NCBI GenBank assembly: GCA_964522665.1
Contig: CAZFVY010000039.1
Coordinates: 1-55,032 of the forward strand
Source of the DNA: CAZFVY01 sp964522665
GTDB lineage: Bacteria; Verrucomicrobiota; Verrucomicrobiia; Limisphaerales; CAZFVY01
DNA: 55,032 nucleotides
Reading direction: 5' to 3'
The translations under genes were made by a program, and so were the position numbers. Each line of letters starts with the position of its first letter. Within the stretch, counting starts at the first letter, position 1. The notes beneath the pieces were generated by a model. That model worked only from the letters and a program-made list of their open reading frames with translations. It did no database searches and had not been told where the DNA came from. Below are positions 17,944 through 26,979 of this stretch, piece by piece.

Positions 17944-18807
17944 ATGGCGATCAATCCGATCTTTGCAATCGGCACGAATTCATCTGCGTTGACCGCGCTC
18001 AATTCGATCAACCAGAATTCAAACAAACTCGCCGTCTCGTTGGCCAGATTGTCGTCCGGGAACCGGATCGTTTCTCCAGAGGTCGATGTCGGTGGTTTAG
18101 CTCAATCAATGAAGCTGACCGCGCAAGCGAGTCGGGCCACCGACGCGGCCAGCGTCGTCACGAACGCCGCCAACTTTAGTCAGACTCAAAACGATTTTCT
18201 TACCCAGGTCTCCACGTCGCTCAGCCGCATGAGCGAACTGGCGGTGGATGCGCAAGACACGACCAAATCCGCCTCCGATATTTCCGGCTTTGTCTCCGAA
18301 TTTACGACGCTGCAATCCTTTGTCAGCGACATCGGCAACAAGCTCTTTAATGGAATCAACCTCTTTGGCAATACCGGCCTTTCAACGCCCGTCGATGGCG
18401 ATACCAGCAATAAATTCACCCTGATTCCGGTCGATTACACTAACGCCGCGATCACCGTTGGATTGGCCCTCGCGTATAACCCGAACAGCGTCACGATTGG
18501 CTCGGTGAACGCCGCCGCCACCGCGGCCAGCATTCTCACGACCGCGATTCAAACCATCGGGATGATGACCGCCCGCGTCGGCGCAAATATTGAGCGCTTG
18601 AACCTAACTTCCTCCGCGTTAAGCAGTTTGGCCACTAACCTCAACAACGCCAGCGGCGCGATCACGGCGACTGACATTCCCACCGAGTCGGCCAATTTCT
18701 CGAAACAAACGCTCCTCGTGCAGGCCGGAAGCCAAATGCTGGCGCAAGCGGAAAACCTCCCGAACCTGGCCATCAGTCTGCTCTCTTCCCTGCCGCGAAA
18801 CAGCTAG
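17944..18807 (+). CDS. Short flagellin (FliC-like)
   Basis: A 287-residue flagellin consisting almost entirely of the conserved D0/D1 ends. The N-terminus has GTNSSALTALNSINQNSNKL followed by RLSSGNRI, and the C-terminus has ITATDIPTESANFSKQ and LVQAGSQMLAQAEN, matching the family signature for coiled-coil assembly into a filament. The middle is short, so the filament surface should be smooth. The N-terminal DDAAG motif is replaced by EVDVGG, and the FNG motif is present as LFNGINLFG. Sigma-28-type transcription and a leader ORF precede it. No other flagellar gene is in the window. Function as a true filament protein is likely but depends on flagellar genes elsewhere. Confidence 0.88.
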   Translation: MAINPIFAIGTNSSALTALNSINQNSNKLAVSLARLSSGNRIVSPEVDVGGLAQSMKLTAQASRATDAASVVTNAANFSQTQNDFLTQVSTSLSRMSELAVDAQDTTKSASDISGFVSEFTTLQSFVSDIGNKLFNGINLFGNTGLSTPVDGDTSNKFTLIPVDYTNAAITVGLALAYNPNSVTIGSVNAAATAASILTTAIQTIGMMTARVGANIERLNLTSSALSSLATNLNNASGAITATDIPTESANFSKQTLLVQAGSQMLAQAENLPNLAISLLSSLPRNS

Positions 18808-18808
18808 C

Positions 18809-18844
18809 TGACCGGCCACCCGGTCAACCGAGACGACCCTTTTT
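18809..18844. terminator. Hairpin between flagellin and convergent gene
   Basis: TGACCGG (18809-18815) pairs with CCGGTCA (18820-18826) over a 4-nt loop, starting 2 nt after the flagellin stop. A five-T run follows at 18840-18844, about 13 nt from the stem. The gap is too long for a textbook intrinsic terminator, but the position fits transcript termination or 3'-end protection. Confidence 0.45.
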
Positions 18845-18905
18845 CCGGCGCTGGATCTGCGACGAGCTTCCGCTCGCCACCATGATCCACGGCGCCTTCG
18901 GCTCG

Positions 18906-19619
18906 TCAACGGCGCCCGCCACCACCTCCGTGGAAGCCGCCTCCACCATGGAAGCCGCCCCCGCCGTGAAAACCGCCACCGCGAAATCCGCCGCGGAACC
19001 CATACCGGCCTCCGAAATAAGGATAGCCCCAAACGCCACCGATATAAACCCCACCACCGGGGTACCACCAATCATAGTAGCCAGGATAGGCGTAGGAATA
19101 GTCGTAAGCCGGGTAGCTCGGCAAAACTTGCACCGTCTGCGGCGGGACGTAAGCCGGCGGCTGCTGCGGAACGGGCGCCATAGGCGGAGGGTATTGGGCG
19201 GCCATTTGCCCCGGCGGATTCACGGGAACCCCCAACCCGCGCAACTCATTGCTGCGCCGGATCAGAGTCGTGATAACGTCGGACGAAAGGCCCTGATTGT
19301 GCAGGTAAAGGATGTCGTCGGCGCTGGGCGCCGGGACCGAATTTGCCGTTTCCACGTACGCCTTGATCACGGATGGATCGACTCCCGCCTGAACCATCTT
19401 AACCAACTCTTGGAAAGGATGATAGGTGAAGGCGCTCGGATCGACGCCCTTGGCTTTGGGAGCGACGTTAGTACCCGCGGCTGGCTGGGCTTCCAGCGGC
19501 GCCGCCAAGGGTGGATTCGTCGCGTCATTCGTGGCCGTGGCTGCTCGAAGACCGGACACCCCCAGCGAAACTCCCCCAAGTAGCGCCAAGGCGATGGTTT
19601 TCATTCTGCGCGTTTTCAT
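18906..19619 (-). CDS. Secreted proline/glycine-rich protein
   Basis: A 237-residue protein of unknown function with an N-terminal signal peptide (MKTRRMKTIALALLGGVSLG, cleavage near LRAATA). Residues about 55-125 look helical (FQELVKMVQAGVDPSVIKAYVE, then DDILYLHNQGLSSDVITTL), a pattern seen in secreted proteins of this group. A proline/glutamine/tyrosine-rich linker follows, then a glycine/tyrosine/tryptophan-rich stretch, and the C-terminus is a run of GGFHGGGG repeats. Low-complexity ends like this often sit at the cell surface. An in-frame ATG five codons in (19604) is an alternative start. It converges with flagellin, with a 98-bp gap. Confidence 0.75.
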   Translation of the reverse strand: MKTRRMKTIALALLGGVSLGVSGLRAATATNDATNPPLAAPLEAQPAAGTNVAPKAKGVDPSAFTYHPFQELVKMVQAGVDPSVIKAYVETANSVPAPSADDILYLHNQGLSSDVITTLIRRSNELRGLGVPVNPPGQMAAQYPPPMAPVPQQPPAYVPPQTVQVLPSYPAYDYSYAYPGYYDWWYPGGGVYIGGVWGYPYFGGRYGFRGGFRGGGFHGGGGFHGGGGFHGGGGGRR

Positions 19620-19647
19620 AAAATTCTCAAAGTGATTGACTGTCTAT

Positions 19648-19668
19648 CGATTAGACGCACGCTAATCG
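19648..19668. promoter_or_regulatory. Operator-like inverted repeat
   Basis: CGATTAG (19648-19654), the 7-nt spacer ACGCACG, then CTAATCG (19662-19668). It is a perfect dyad 28 bp upstream of the glycine-rich protein gene and 230 bp upstream of the DUF1537 gene, between divergent promoters. It overlaps a second, shorter dyad, GTCTA-N5-TAGAC (19642-19656). The size and symmetry suit a dimeric repressor site. Confidence 0.4.
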
Positions 19669-19897
19669 CATATTGTTCACCCGGCAAGTTCGACCGACGA
19701 AGCGGCCCGTCGCCGCTTGGGGTGAGCGCCGCTTCCCGTTCCAGTTCAAGCATTAACCAATCACCCACCGAGTTGCCCAAGCGCGCGCGGAAACCAAGCG
19801 GCGGGCGTTCGCCGCGAGCTTTTTGCGCGTGACGAGCATGGCTCGCGCCCGAAAAGCATTTGCCAAACCAAATCCCCACCCCTTCACTTCGGAACGC

Positions 19898-21049
19898 ATG
19901 ATCGCTGTGATTGCTGATGATTTGACCGGGGCCGCCGAGCTTGCCGCCATCGCCCATCGGCATGGCCTGACGGCGGAGGTGCGCCTCGAGGCGGGATCAA
20001 GCTCGGGCCTCGAATTCGTCGCCCTGGACAGTCATTCCCGTGGTGGGAGCGCCGCGGAATCCATCAGCCGGGTTGATTCCGTGGTTCGTCAACTCCTGGC
20101 GCAACGTCCCGAGTTTATCTACAAGAAGGTTGACTCGGTTCTCCGCGGCCACGTCCTGGTTGAGTTGGAAACGATCATGACGATGACCGGACGTTCCCGC
20201 GCCATCCTCGTCCCTGTTAATCCGACCTTGGGGCGGGTCATCAAGGCCGGCCACTACTTGATCCATGGGCAACCGATTCACGAGACTGATTTTCGCCATG
20301 ACCCCCACTACCCGCGGCTCAGTTCCGACGTACTCACCCTGCTGGGTGGCGCCCGCACCCTCCCCGTAGAGATTTGCCCGGTCGGGGGGCCGTTACCGGA
20401 GCGAGGGATCGTCGTGGGCGAAGCCCAAACGCCCCAGGATTTGCGCCGTTGGGCGGAACGCCTTGACGACGGCGCCCTCGCGGCGGGCGGCGCGGAATTC
20501 TTCGCCGCCACGCTCCAACATCGAGGCTATTCGCCGACCGCCTCTGGCGGCCTGCCACCCGCCGCTCCAACGGGAAAGAGTTTATTCATCTGTGGCAGCG
20601 CTTCCTCCTCAACCCAGGAGTTCGTCCGACAAGCCGCCCACCTCGGAGTTCCAGTTTTTTCGCTCGTAAACGAATCCGAGCGCGGCGAAATGCCAGCCAA
20701 CGGCCAGTCAGTCCTGTTGCAACGCGTATTGCGCGCGTTCAATGCGGCAAATCGGGTCGTCCTCGCCACTGGCCCGAAGATCCCACTGCCCCCAGGTGGC
20801 GCCGCCGAATTAACCTCGCGATTGGTCGAGCTTGCGGCGGCAACCCTGGCCGCGCAGCCAGTTGCGCGAATTTATGTCGAAGGAGGCGCCACCGCCCGCG
20901 CGTTAATGGACCACCTCGGCTGGCGGCGTCTTCGCGTCGTCGAAGAACTGGCGCTTGGGGTAGCTTCACTGCAAAACCTGGCTGTCGCCTCGCCTATCCT
21001 CTCAATGAAGCCGGGCAGCTACCTCTGGCCGGCGGAACTGCTTGGGTGA
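19898..21049 (+). CDS. Four-carbon acid sugar kinase family protein (DUF1537)
   Basis: A 383-residue protein. The ATG at 19898 gives MIAVIADDLTGAAELA, the standard N-terminus of the DUF1537/OtnK family with the DDLTGA motif. The family phosphorylates C4 acid sugars such as threonate or erythronate derivatives. The N-terminal domain includes KKVDSVLRGH, which fits substrate contact, and the C-terminal nucleotide-binding domain includes FICGSASSSTQ and the glycine-rich YVEGGATARAL. The length is slightly below the usual 400-430. No aldolase or dehydrogenase partner (otnC, otnI, pdxA2) is nearby, so the substrate cannot be assigned from context. Confidence 0.88.
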   Translation: MIAVIADDLTGAAELAAIAHRHGLTAEVRLEAGSSSGLEFVALDSHSRGGSAAESISRVDSVVRQLLAQRPEFIYKKVDSVLRGHVLVELETIMTMTGRSRAILVPVNPTLGRVIKAGHYLIHGQPIHETDFRHDPHYPRLSSDVLTLLGGARTLPVEICPVGGPLPERGIVVGEAQTPQDLRRWAERLDDGALAAGGAEFFAATLQHRGYSPTASGGLPPAAPTGKSLFICGSASSSTQEFVRQAAHLGVPVFSLVNESERGEMPANGQSVLLQRVLRAFNAANRVVLATGPKIPLPPGGAAELTSRLVELAAATLAAQPVARIYVEGGATARALMDHLGWRRLRVVEELALGVASLQNLAVASPILSMKPGSYLWPAELLG

Positions 21050-21084
21050 ATCGGTTTGCCTGACTGTCAGGACTGGCGTTCCGT

Positions 21085-23148
21085 CTAGCCGGTTTCCGAC
21101 GCTTCGGTTTCGGTGCGAGTCTCCTCCCCGCCGGCCCCAAGTAGCAACCGTCGCGCGGCCTTAAGTTGCGAGTGGCCGCCGAGCAAAACGACGCGGTCCT
21201 CGGCGTGCAACTCTTCGTCCGGTCCAGGGTTAATCAGATTGGCGCCCGCGCGCTCGATCCCGACAATGCTCGCGCCAGTCTGGGTTCGGAGCGACAACTC
21301 GGCGATCATTTTCCCCGCCGCCGGCGAGCTTCGCGCGATGACGACCGTCTCCAAATCCGCTTCGCGGAGCAGCGACGGTAGCGAGGCCGCCGGCCGGCTC
21401 GGTGATGGTTGCGTCAAGACCTCTTGCAGCGCCACCTGCGCTTTGGCGTACACTTTCACGCAGGAACGCCACAGAACCCAATTCAACAACGCGACTGGAA
21501 TCGCGAGAATCGCGAGCGCCGACACTGAGGGCAGCAGGGTCGAGCTTAACGCGAGGGCATAAAACGCCATCGCCGCCGCGCCACTGATGGGAATCGTGTG
21601 CGCCACCATCGTCCGCACCGTTCCGGCCCGCACCCCAAACGTCGCGTCGGTGATTTTCAACTCCGCCACCAGGAGACCCAGCGCCTGCAATTTTCGAAAC
21701 GTCGCGATGAACATCGGCAAGGAGACAACGACGGCCGCGAGCCACAACGCGGCATTCCGCGCGCCGGCCCCGAGCCCAACCCCTTTGAGCCAGCCCGGCG
21801 GGTTGCGCCCAACGAACACCGCCGCCACGAATATCGCGCCGATCAACGCCAGGTTCAGCGCCATTTGCCAGGTCCAGCGCCGCACCAACTTGGCCGCCAG
21901 GCTCGGGTGACGCCCACCGCCGACCTGCGCGATCCAGCGGGTGTAAAGCTCAAGCCAATTCAACAGCGGCGTCGGCGCCATGCGATCGAACCAATTCACC
22001 GCCCGGTCCGTCCCGCGCATCAGATACGGCGTCAACGACGTCGTCAGGACCGAGACGGCCACCGCGATTGGGTAAAGGAATCCACTCGTTACTTTGAGCG
22101 ACACTCCCAGCGACGCGATGATGAACGAGAATTCCCCGATTTGCGCCAGGCCCATCCCGACGCGCACCGCGGTGCGCCGATCCTTCCCGCCGACGAACGC
22201 CCCGAGAGAGCAGGTCACCACCTTCCCCATCACCACCGCCGCCGTGATGACCACGATCGGCAGCCAGTAGGCCACCAGTAATTTCGGCTCGATCAACAGC
22301 CCGATCGCCACGAAGAAAATGGCGCTGAACATATCGCGTATCGGTTCAATCAAACTCTCGATCCGATGAATCTCGCGCGCCTCCGCGATCACCGCGCCGA
22401 TGAGAAACGCGCCGAGCGCCACGCTGTACCCGAGCTTGACCGCGAGCAACGAAAACCCGAAGCACAGTCCCAGCGTCGTAATCAACAGCATCTCGCTGCT
22501 CTTGAACCGCCCCACGTAACCCAAGAGCCCTGGCGCCGTCAGCAGCCCAACCACCAGCGCCGCCACCAAAAACACCGCCAATTTCCCGAGCGTGATCCCC
22601 AAATCCGCGACGCTGAGCCGCCCCGTCATCGAGATGCCCGAGAGCAAGGCGATCATCCCGATCGCCAGAATGTCCTCCCAAATCAGAATGCCGAAGATCA
22701 ATTGAGCGAACGGCTCCTTCGTCTTGCCCAATTCTCCCAACGCTTTCGCGATGATGGTCGTGGACGAAATCGAGAGCATCGCCCCCAGGAAAAGACTATC
22801 CATCATCCCCCAGCCGAACAGCCCGCCCAATTCGTATCCAACCCAAATCATCAGCGCGATCTCGAGGAACGCCGCCACAAACGCCGTCGGCCCGATCCGC
22901 TTCAGCTTGCGCAGGCTGAACTCCAGCCCCAGCGAGAACATCAGCAGCATTACTCCCAATTCCGCCAACGTATGAATCGCCTCCTCATCCCGCACCAGTG
23001 GAAACGGCGGCGTATGCGGCCCAATGATCACCCCCGCCACGATATACCCCAGCACGACCGGCTGCCGCAGCCGCCGGAACAAAACGGTCACCACGGCGGC
23101 AACCATCATCACCACCGCCAAATCCTGCAGAAATATTTCCGCGCGCAT
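21085..23148 (-). CDS. CPA2-family cation:proton antiporter (KefB-like)
   Basis: A 687-residue membrane protein. Residues about 5-400 contain the Na/H exchanger core of roughly 12 helices, with LGYIVAGVIIGP, LGVMLLMFSLGLEFS, SISSTTIIAKALGE and WEDILAIGMIAL motifs of the CPA2 family. A further group of hydrophobic segments spans about 430-560. A TrkA-C (RCK_C) domain lies at about 600-675 (VVIARSSPAAG through EDRVVLLGG). A Rossmann-type TrkA-N domain with GxGxxG is not seen, so NAD-linked gating of the Kef type is unlikely. The likely role is K+ or Na+/H+ exchange. The gene appears monocistronic. Confidence 0.92.
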   Translation of the reverse strand: MRAEIFLQDLAVVMMVAAVVTVLFRRLRQPVVLGYIVAGVIIGPHTPPFPLVRDEEAIHTLAELGVMLLMFSLGLEFSLRKLKRIGPTAFVAAFLEIALMIWVGYELGGLFGWGMMDSLFLGAMLSISSTTIIAKALGELGKTKEPFAQLIFGILIWEDILAIGMIALLSGISMTGRLSVADLGITLGKLAVFLVAALVVGLLTAPGLLGYVGRFKSSEMLLITTLGLCFGFSLLAVKLGYSVALGAFLIGAVIAEAREIHRIESLIEPIRDMFSAIFFVAIGLLIEPKLLVAYWLPIVVITAAVVMGKVVTCSLGAFVGGKDRRTAVRVGMGLAQIGEFSFIIASLGVSLKVTSGFLYPIAVAVSVLTTSLTPYLMRGTDRAVNWFDRMAPTPLLNWLELYTRWIAQVGGGRHPSLAAKLVRRWTWQMALNLALIGAIFVAAVFVGRNPPGWLKGVGLGAGARNAALWLAAVVVSLPMFIATFRKLQALGLLVAELKITDATFGVRAGTVRTMVAHTIPISGAAAMAFYALALSSTLLPSVSALAILAIPVALLNWVLWRSCVKVYAKAQVALQEVLTQPSPSRPAASLPSLLREADLETVVIARSSPAAGKMIAELSLRTQTGASIVGIERAGANLINPGPDEELHAEDRVVLLGGHSQLKAARRLLLGAGGEETRTETEASETG

Positions 23149-23221
23149 GGCCGCTAGCCTTCAGCCGAAAGCCCCTGCTTTACGAACGATACTTACATTA
23201 TCCGCCGAACGTCTGACATAC

Positions 23222-24934
23222 CTAGTCTAGCGGCTTGCTCCCGAGCTCCACCCGTTTGAACCGCAGACGTCGGACGCGGCCGGCGCTGAGTTTCATTTCG
23301 GTGGCCGACGAACCGGCCGCGCGGGTGAATTCGATGGCGAAGCCGGCGCCGTCGAAGCGATTGGGGCCGACCGCGAGGAGTTCGTGACGTTCGCCGTCAC
23401 GGGTGACGTTGATGAGTTTACCGTCGTGGAGTTCGAGACGGCAGGTCACGAGCAGTTCCTCGCTCCAATAATCGCCGGCGAACGCCGCGAGATAGCCGGG
23501 GGTGACGGTCGAGAGATCGAGTTTGGGGGCGTGAATCCCCTTATACAGCAAGCGCGTCACGGCGCCGTCTGGCTCACGGACAAATTCGACGCCGGCGCCA
23601 TACGCTTCGACGAAGAATTTCGTGTCCGATTGCGGCGTCATCTTGAATCTTGGCTCGCCCGTCGCCTGAGCCATCAATTGATCGCCCTCCCGCGTAATTG
23701 TCAGCAGCCAACCCAGCCCCAGGCGGTACGTGCCGAGCTGCGCGTCCCAGGAGGCGGGATTCAGTTTGGCGGCGGCGACCTGGGCGGGGTTCGTGTTCGC
23801 GTTGGACGACGCGGACGCCGGCTTGGGAACCAGTTGGTCTCCCAGATAAAGGTCCGTGACCTGGTGGGCACGGGCGACGGTATCGAGATTGGATACGTTC
23901 GCGAGAATCGCGACGGCGAACCGCTTCTCCGGCAGGCGAATCACCACGCTGCGAAAACCCGCCCAACTGCCAGTATGGATCACGGTCTTCGCTCCGCGGT
24001 AATGGCCGCCCACGCCGAGGCCGAATCCGTAATCGACGGGCGCGCCGGAATTGAGCCGCCCCGGTTCAAGCATTGCGGCGATCGCCGCCTTCCCGCCGAC
24101 CGCGCCGGTCTCGAAATTGACCAGCCATTTGCCCATGTCTTCGGCGGTGACAAAGAGTGAACTGGACCCCTGCGCCGCCAATTGGCTGATCTCCTCGCGA
24201 AAGCCGCAGTGTCCGTCCGGCGCGTATGAGTCGGCGCGGCGCGGCGTGATCATCCGTGGGTCCACGCAGACGGCGGTATCGGCCATGCCCAGTGGCTGAA
24301 AGACGTTCTCCCTCATCCACGCGGCGTACGGTTTTCCAGTGACTTTGCCCACGATCGCCGCGAGCAGATTGTAGCCGGTATTCGAGTATTGATATTCGTC
24401 GCCCGGCGCGAAATCAAGTTCCCGCTGGCGGCGAACCATTTCAAGAATCATCTCCAGCGTGATCGGTGCTTCGAGGCTCACGTCGGACGCGAGAAGCGTC
24501 TCCGGCCAATCGCGCAACCCGCTCGTGTGACGCAGCAAGTGGCCGACCGTCATCGCCTTCCCGAAATCGGGCACGTCCGGCAGATACTTATGCACGTCGT
24601 CGCTCGCCGAAAGTTTGCCCTGCTGAATCAGCATTGAGACGCCCAAGCCAGTGAACTGTTTGGCCACCGAGGCCACGTCGAACGCCGTCTGCGGCGTGAT
24701 CGGCGTTCCCTGCTCGAGATTGGCCGAACCGTATCCGCGCGTATATACGACGCGCGCGTCCCGCACGATCACCACGGCGGCGCCCGGCGAGCCTGGCTTG
24801 TCCCAAGTCGCGAACAGGCGGTCCACGTCACGATCGAGGTCCGCCGAGAGGCCGTGAAACCCAGCCCCGGCGGCGAACGCGAAAGCCCAGAGAAAACGCG
24901 CGATCATCCGCGAGAAATTCGGCGTATTTTTCAT
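23222..24934 (-). CDS. Serine hydrolase, class C beta-lactamase fold
   Basis: A 570-residue exported protein. The ATG at 24934 gives a signal peptide (RFLWAFAFAAGAGFHGLSA); ATG 24907 is an alternative. The beta-lactamase/AmpC-like domain (about 33-365) carries the SxxK motif SVAK, the YSN motif in YQYSNTGYN, and HTG in VIHTGSWAGF, so catalysis should be intact. The C-terminal 200 residues resemble the beta-sandwich often appended to these enzymes. Such proteins are usually D-amino-acid peptidases or esterases rather than true beta-lactamases. The start codon lies 19 bp past the 3' end of tRNA-Gly on the same strand, so read-through from the tRNA promoter is possible. Confidence 0.9.
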   Translation of the reverse strand: MKNTPNFSRMIARFLWAFAFAAGAGFHGLSADLDRDVDRLFATWDKPGSPGAAVVIVRDARVVYTRGYGSANLEQGTPITPQTAFDVASVAKQFTGLGVSMLIQQGKLSASDDVHKYLPDVPDFGKAMTVGHLLRHTSGLRDWPETLLASDVSLEAPITLEMILEMVRRQRELDFAPGDEYQYSNTGYNLLAAIVGKVTGKPYAAWMRENVFQPLGMADTAVCVDPRMITPRRADSYAPDGHCGFREEISQLAAQGSSSLFVTAEDMGKWLVNFETGAVGGKAAIAAMLEPGRLNSGAPVDYGFGLGVGGHYRGAKTVIHTGSWAGFRSVVIRLPEKRFAVAILANVSNLDTVARAHQVTDLYLGDQLVPKPASASSNANTNPAQVAAAKLNPASWDAQLGTYRLGLGWLLTITREGDQLMAQATGEPRFKMTPQSDTKFFVEAYGAGVEFVREPDGAVTRLLYKGIHAPKLDLSTVTPGYLAAFAGDYWSEELLVTCRLELHDGKLINVTRDGERHELLAVGPNRFDGAGFAIEFTRAAGSSATEMKLSAGRVRRLRFKRVELGSKPLD

Positions 24935-24953
24935 CAAAAATTGGGGAAAAGGT

Positions 24954-25027
24954 TGGAGCGGGTGACGGGAATCGAACCCGCATGGCCAGCTTGGAAGGCT
25001 GGAACTCTACCATTGAGCTACACCCGC
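24954..25027 (-). tRNA. tRNA-Gly (UCC anticodon)
   Basis: On the minus strand the sequence folds as a cloverleaf. The acceptor stem is GCGGGTG/CACCCGC, the D arm is GCTCAATGGTAGAGT, and the anticodon arm is CCAGC-CTTCCAA-GCTGG with anticodon TCC. The T arm is GCGGG-TTCGATT-CCCGT, and the discriminator is T followed by an encoded CCA (24954-24956). The total is 74 nt including CCA. No duplicated 3' end that would suggest an integrated element was seen. Confidence 0.97.
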
Positions 25028-25092
25028 GCTGAAGGAGATGCTAGCGTGCGCGCTTGCGTTGTCAATTCCCCTGCTTGTATCCTCCGGCCCGC

Positions 25093-26478
25093 ATGAATTC
25101 GTTGCTCCTTTCCCAAGGTCGCGTCATCGACCCGGCGAACCGGCTCGATCAGGTCGCCGATGTCCTGATCGTGGACGGCAAGATCGCGGCGGTCGGACCG
25201 AACGCGGGCGCGCAGGCCCCCGCGGATGCCGAGCGTTTTGAGGCGGCGGGGTTGGTCGTATGCCCCGGTCTGATCGATTGCCATGTGCATCTGCGCGAGC
25301 CGGGCCAATCGGCGAAGGAAAGCATCGCCACCGGCGCCGCGGCCGCGGCCCGCGGCGGCTTTACCACCATCGTCTGCATGCCGAACACCGCGCCCGCGAT
25401 CGACAACGCGGCCACGGTCACCTGGATTCGTGAGCGCGCGGAGCAACAAGGCGTCGTAAACGTCTATGTGACCGGCGCGATTACGCGTAACATCGCCGGC
25501 GAGGAACTGGCCCCGATCGGCTCGCTCAAACAGGCGGGCGTCGTCGCGATCACCGATGACGGCCACTGCGTGCAGGATCACGAACTGATGCGCCGGGCGC
25601 TGGAATACGCGAAGATGTTCGACCTGACGGTGATGGACCATTGTCAGGACTATTCGCTGGTCGCGGAAGGGGTCATGCACGAAGGTTATTGGAGCGCGGT
25701 TTCCGGCTTGCGCGGCTGGCCCTCGGCGGGCGAGGAAATGATCGTCGCCCGCAATATCATGCTCGCCGACCTGACCGGCGCCCGCGTGCATTGCCAGCAC
25801 ATCAGCGCGCTCGGCAGCGTCCAGCTTTTGCGCGCCGCGAAGGCGAAGGGAACGCCGATCTCCGGCGAAGCGTGCCCCCACCATTTCGTGCTGACCGATG
25901 CCGCGATTGCCGGGAGCGACGCTTTCTGGGAAAAGGATGGCTTGGCGCTATTCCCCGGCGGGCCGACTCCGGCCAAATTCCCCGCGTGGCCCGCGTACGA
26001 CACGAATTTCAAGATGAACCCCCCGCTCCGATCCGCGCAGGACCGGGAGGCGGTGCTGGAAGGGGTCGCCGATGGCACGCTCGAGGTGCTGTGCAGCGAC
26101 CATGCCCCGCACTGCGATTTCGAGAAAGAGGTCGAGTTCGACTACGCGCCGTTCGGCATCACGGGCCTCGAAACCGAGTTGGCGCTGTCGCTGATGCAAT
26201 TGTACCACTCGGGACGAATGGGGCTGACTGATTTGATCACGCGGTTCACGCTTGGTCCGGCCCGGCTGATCGGATTGAAGAAAGGGACTCTGGACGTGGG
26301 CGCCGACGGTGACGTGACGGTGTTTGACCCGGACGCGGCGTGGGTCTTCGAGCGGAATCAGTCCGCGAGCAAGTCTTTCAACAGCCCGTTTTACGGTTGG
26401 CCGCTGAAGGGCCGGCCCGTCGCGACGATCACCGCGGGCAAAATTCGCTGGCGTTTGCGCCCCGCGGCGCTAGCCTGA
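25093..26478 (+). CDS. pyrC: Dihydroorotase
   Basis: A 461-residue cytoplasmic amidohydrolase of the multifunctional-type (class I) dihydroorotase family, which cyclises carbamoyl-aspartate to dihydroorotate in pyrimidine synthesis. The metal ligands are visible: HxH in DCHVHLREPG, His in VMDHCQD, His in HCQHIS, and Asp in CSDHAPH. GEACPHHF is also conserved. The ATG at 25093 was chosen because homology begins with NSLLLSQGRVIDPANR. It lies upstream of a thioredoxin-like gene and carA on the same strand, consistent with a pyrimidine cluster. aspartate transcarbamylase (pyrB) is not in the window. Confidence 0.96.
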   Translation: MNSLLLSQGRVIDPANRLDQVADVLIVDGKIAAVGPNAGAQAPADAERFEAAGLVVCPGLIDCHVHLREPGQSAKESIATGAAAAARGGFTTIVCMPNTAPAIDNAATVTWIRERAEQQGVVNVYVTGAITRNIAGEELAPIGSLKQAGVVAITDDGHCVQDHELMRRALEYAKMFDLTVMDHCQDYSLVAEGVMHEGYWSAVSGLRGWPSAGEEMIVARNIMLADLTGARVHCQHISALGSVQLLRAAKAKGTPISGEACPHHFVLTDAAIAGSDAFWEKDGLALFPGGPTPAKFPAWPAYDTNFKMNPPLRSAQDREAVLEGVADGTLEVLCSDHAPHCDFEKEVEFDYAPFGITGLETELALSLMQLYHSGRMGLTDLITRFTLGPARLIGLKKGTLDVGADGDVTVFDPDAAWVFERNQSASKSFNSPFYGWPLKGRPVATITAGKIRWRLRPAALA

Positions 26479-26527
26479 ATTCGACGTTAATGTGTACGCA
26501 TGAGCCAAACCCCAACCCATTTTTGCG

Positions 26528-26968
26528 ATGAAGAAAATTCTATTTGGACTAATGGCGAGCCTGCTGCTCGGACAAGCCCAAGCGGTAGAATTGGTCTGGC
26601 AGACCGACCTGCCCAAGGCCTTGGCCCAAGCCAAGACTGAAAAAAAGCTCGTCCTCCTCGATTTCACCGGCTCCGACTGGTGCGCGTATTGCAAGCGCTT
26701 GCACCGCGACGTGTTCTCGACGAGCGAATTCGCCGATTACGCCAAGAAGAACCTCGTCCTGGTCACCGTCGATTTTCCACGCAATACACCGCAACCGAAA
26801 GAACTCAAGAAGGCGAATGAAGCGCTGCAATCGAAGTACCGCGTCGATGGGTTCCCGACCTTGGTCGTACTCAATTCCGCCGGCAAAGAAGTGGACCGTC
26901 AATCCGGTTACGATGGCAGCGGAATCGGCCCCGTCACGGCGATGATCGACAAACACCGAACCAAATAG
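26528..26968 (+). CDS. Exported thioredoxin-fold protein
   Basis: A 146-residue protein with a signal peptide (MKKILFGLMASLLLGQAQA) and a thioredoxin-like domain. The redox motif CAYC sits in DFTGSDWCAYCKRL, and the cis-proline is in VDGFPTLVVL. It is most like the thioredoxin_7/DUF255-type periplasmic thiol proteins common in Verrucomicrobia and Planctomycetes. The role is probably disulfide reduction or isomerisation in the periplasm. It lies between pyrC and carA, 11 bp before carA, with no evident metabolic link; co-transcription is likely from spacing alone. Confidence 0.88.
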   Translation: MKKILFGLMASLLLGQAQAVELVWQTDLPKALAQAKTEKKLVLLDFTGSDWCAYCKRLHRDVFSTSEFADYAKKNLVLVTVDFPRNTPQPKELKKANEALQSKYRVDGFPTLVVLNSAGKEVDRQSGYDGSGIGPVTAMIDKHRTK

Positions 26969-26979
26969 CGGCGCACGAT

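Noticed and set aside
24940..25100. Integration (attachment) site at tRNA-Gly
   Set aside because: No integrase gene and no duplicated tRNA 3' end were seen nearby, and the flanking genes are ordinary housekeeping genes.
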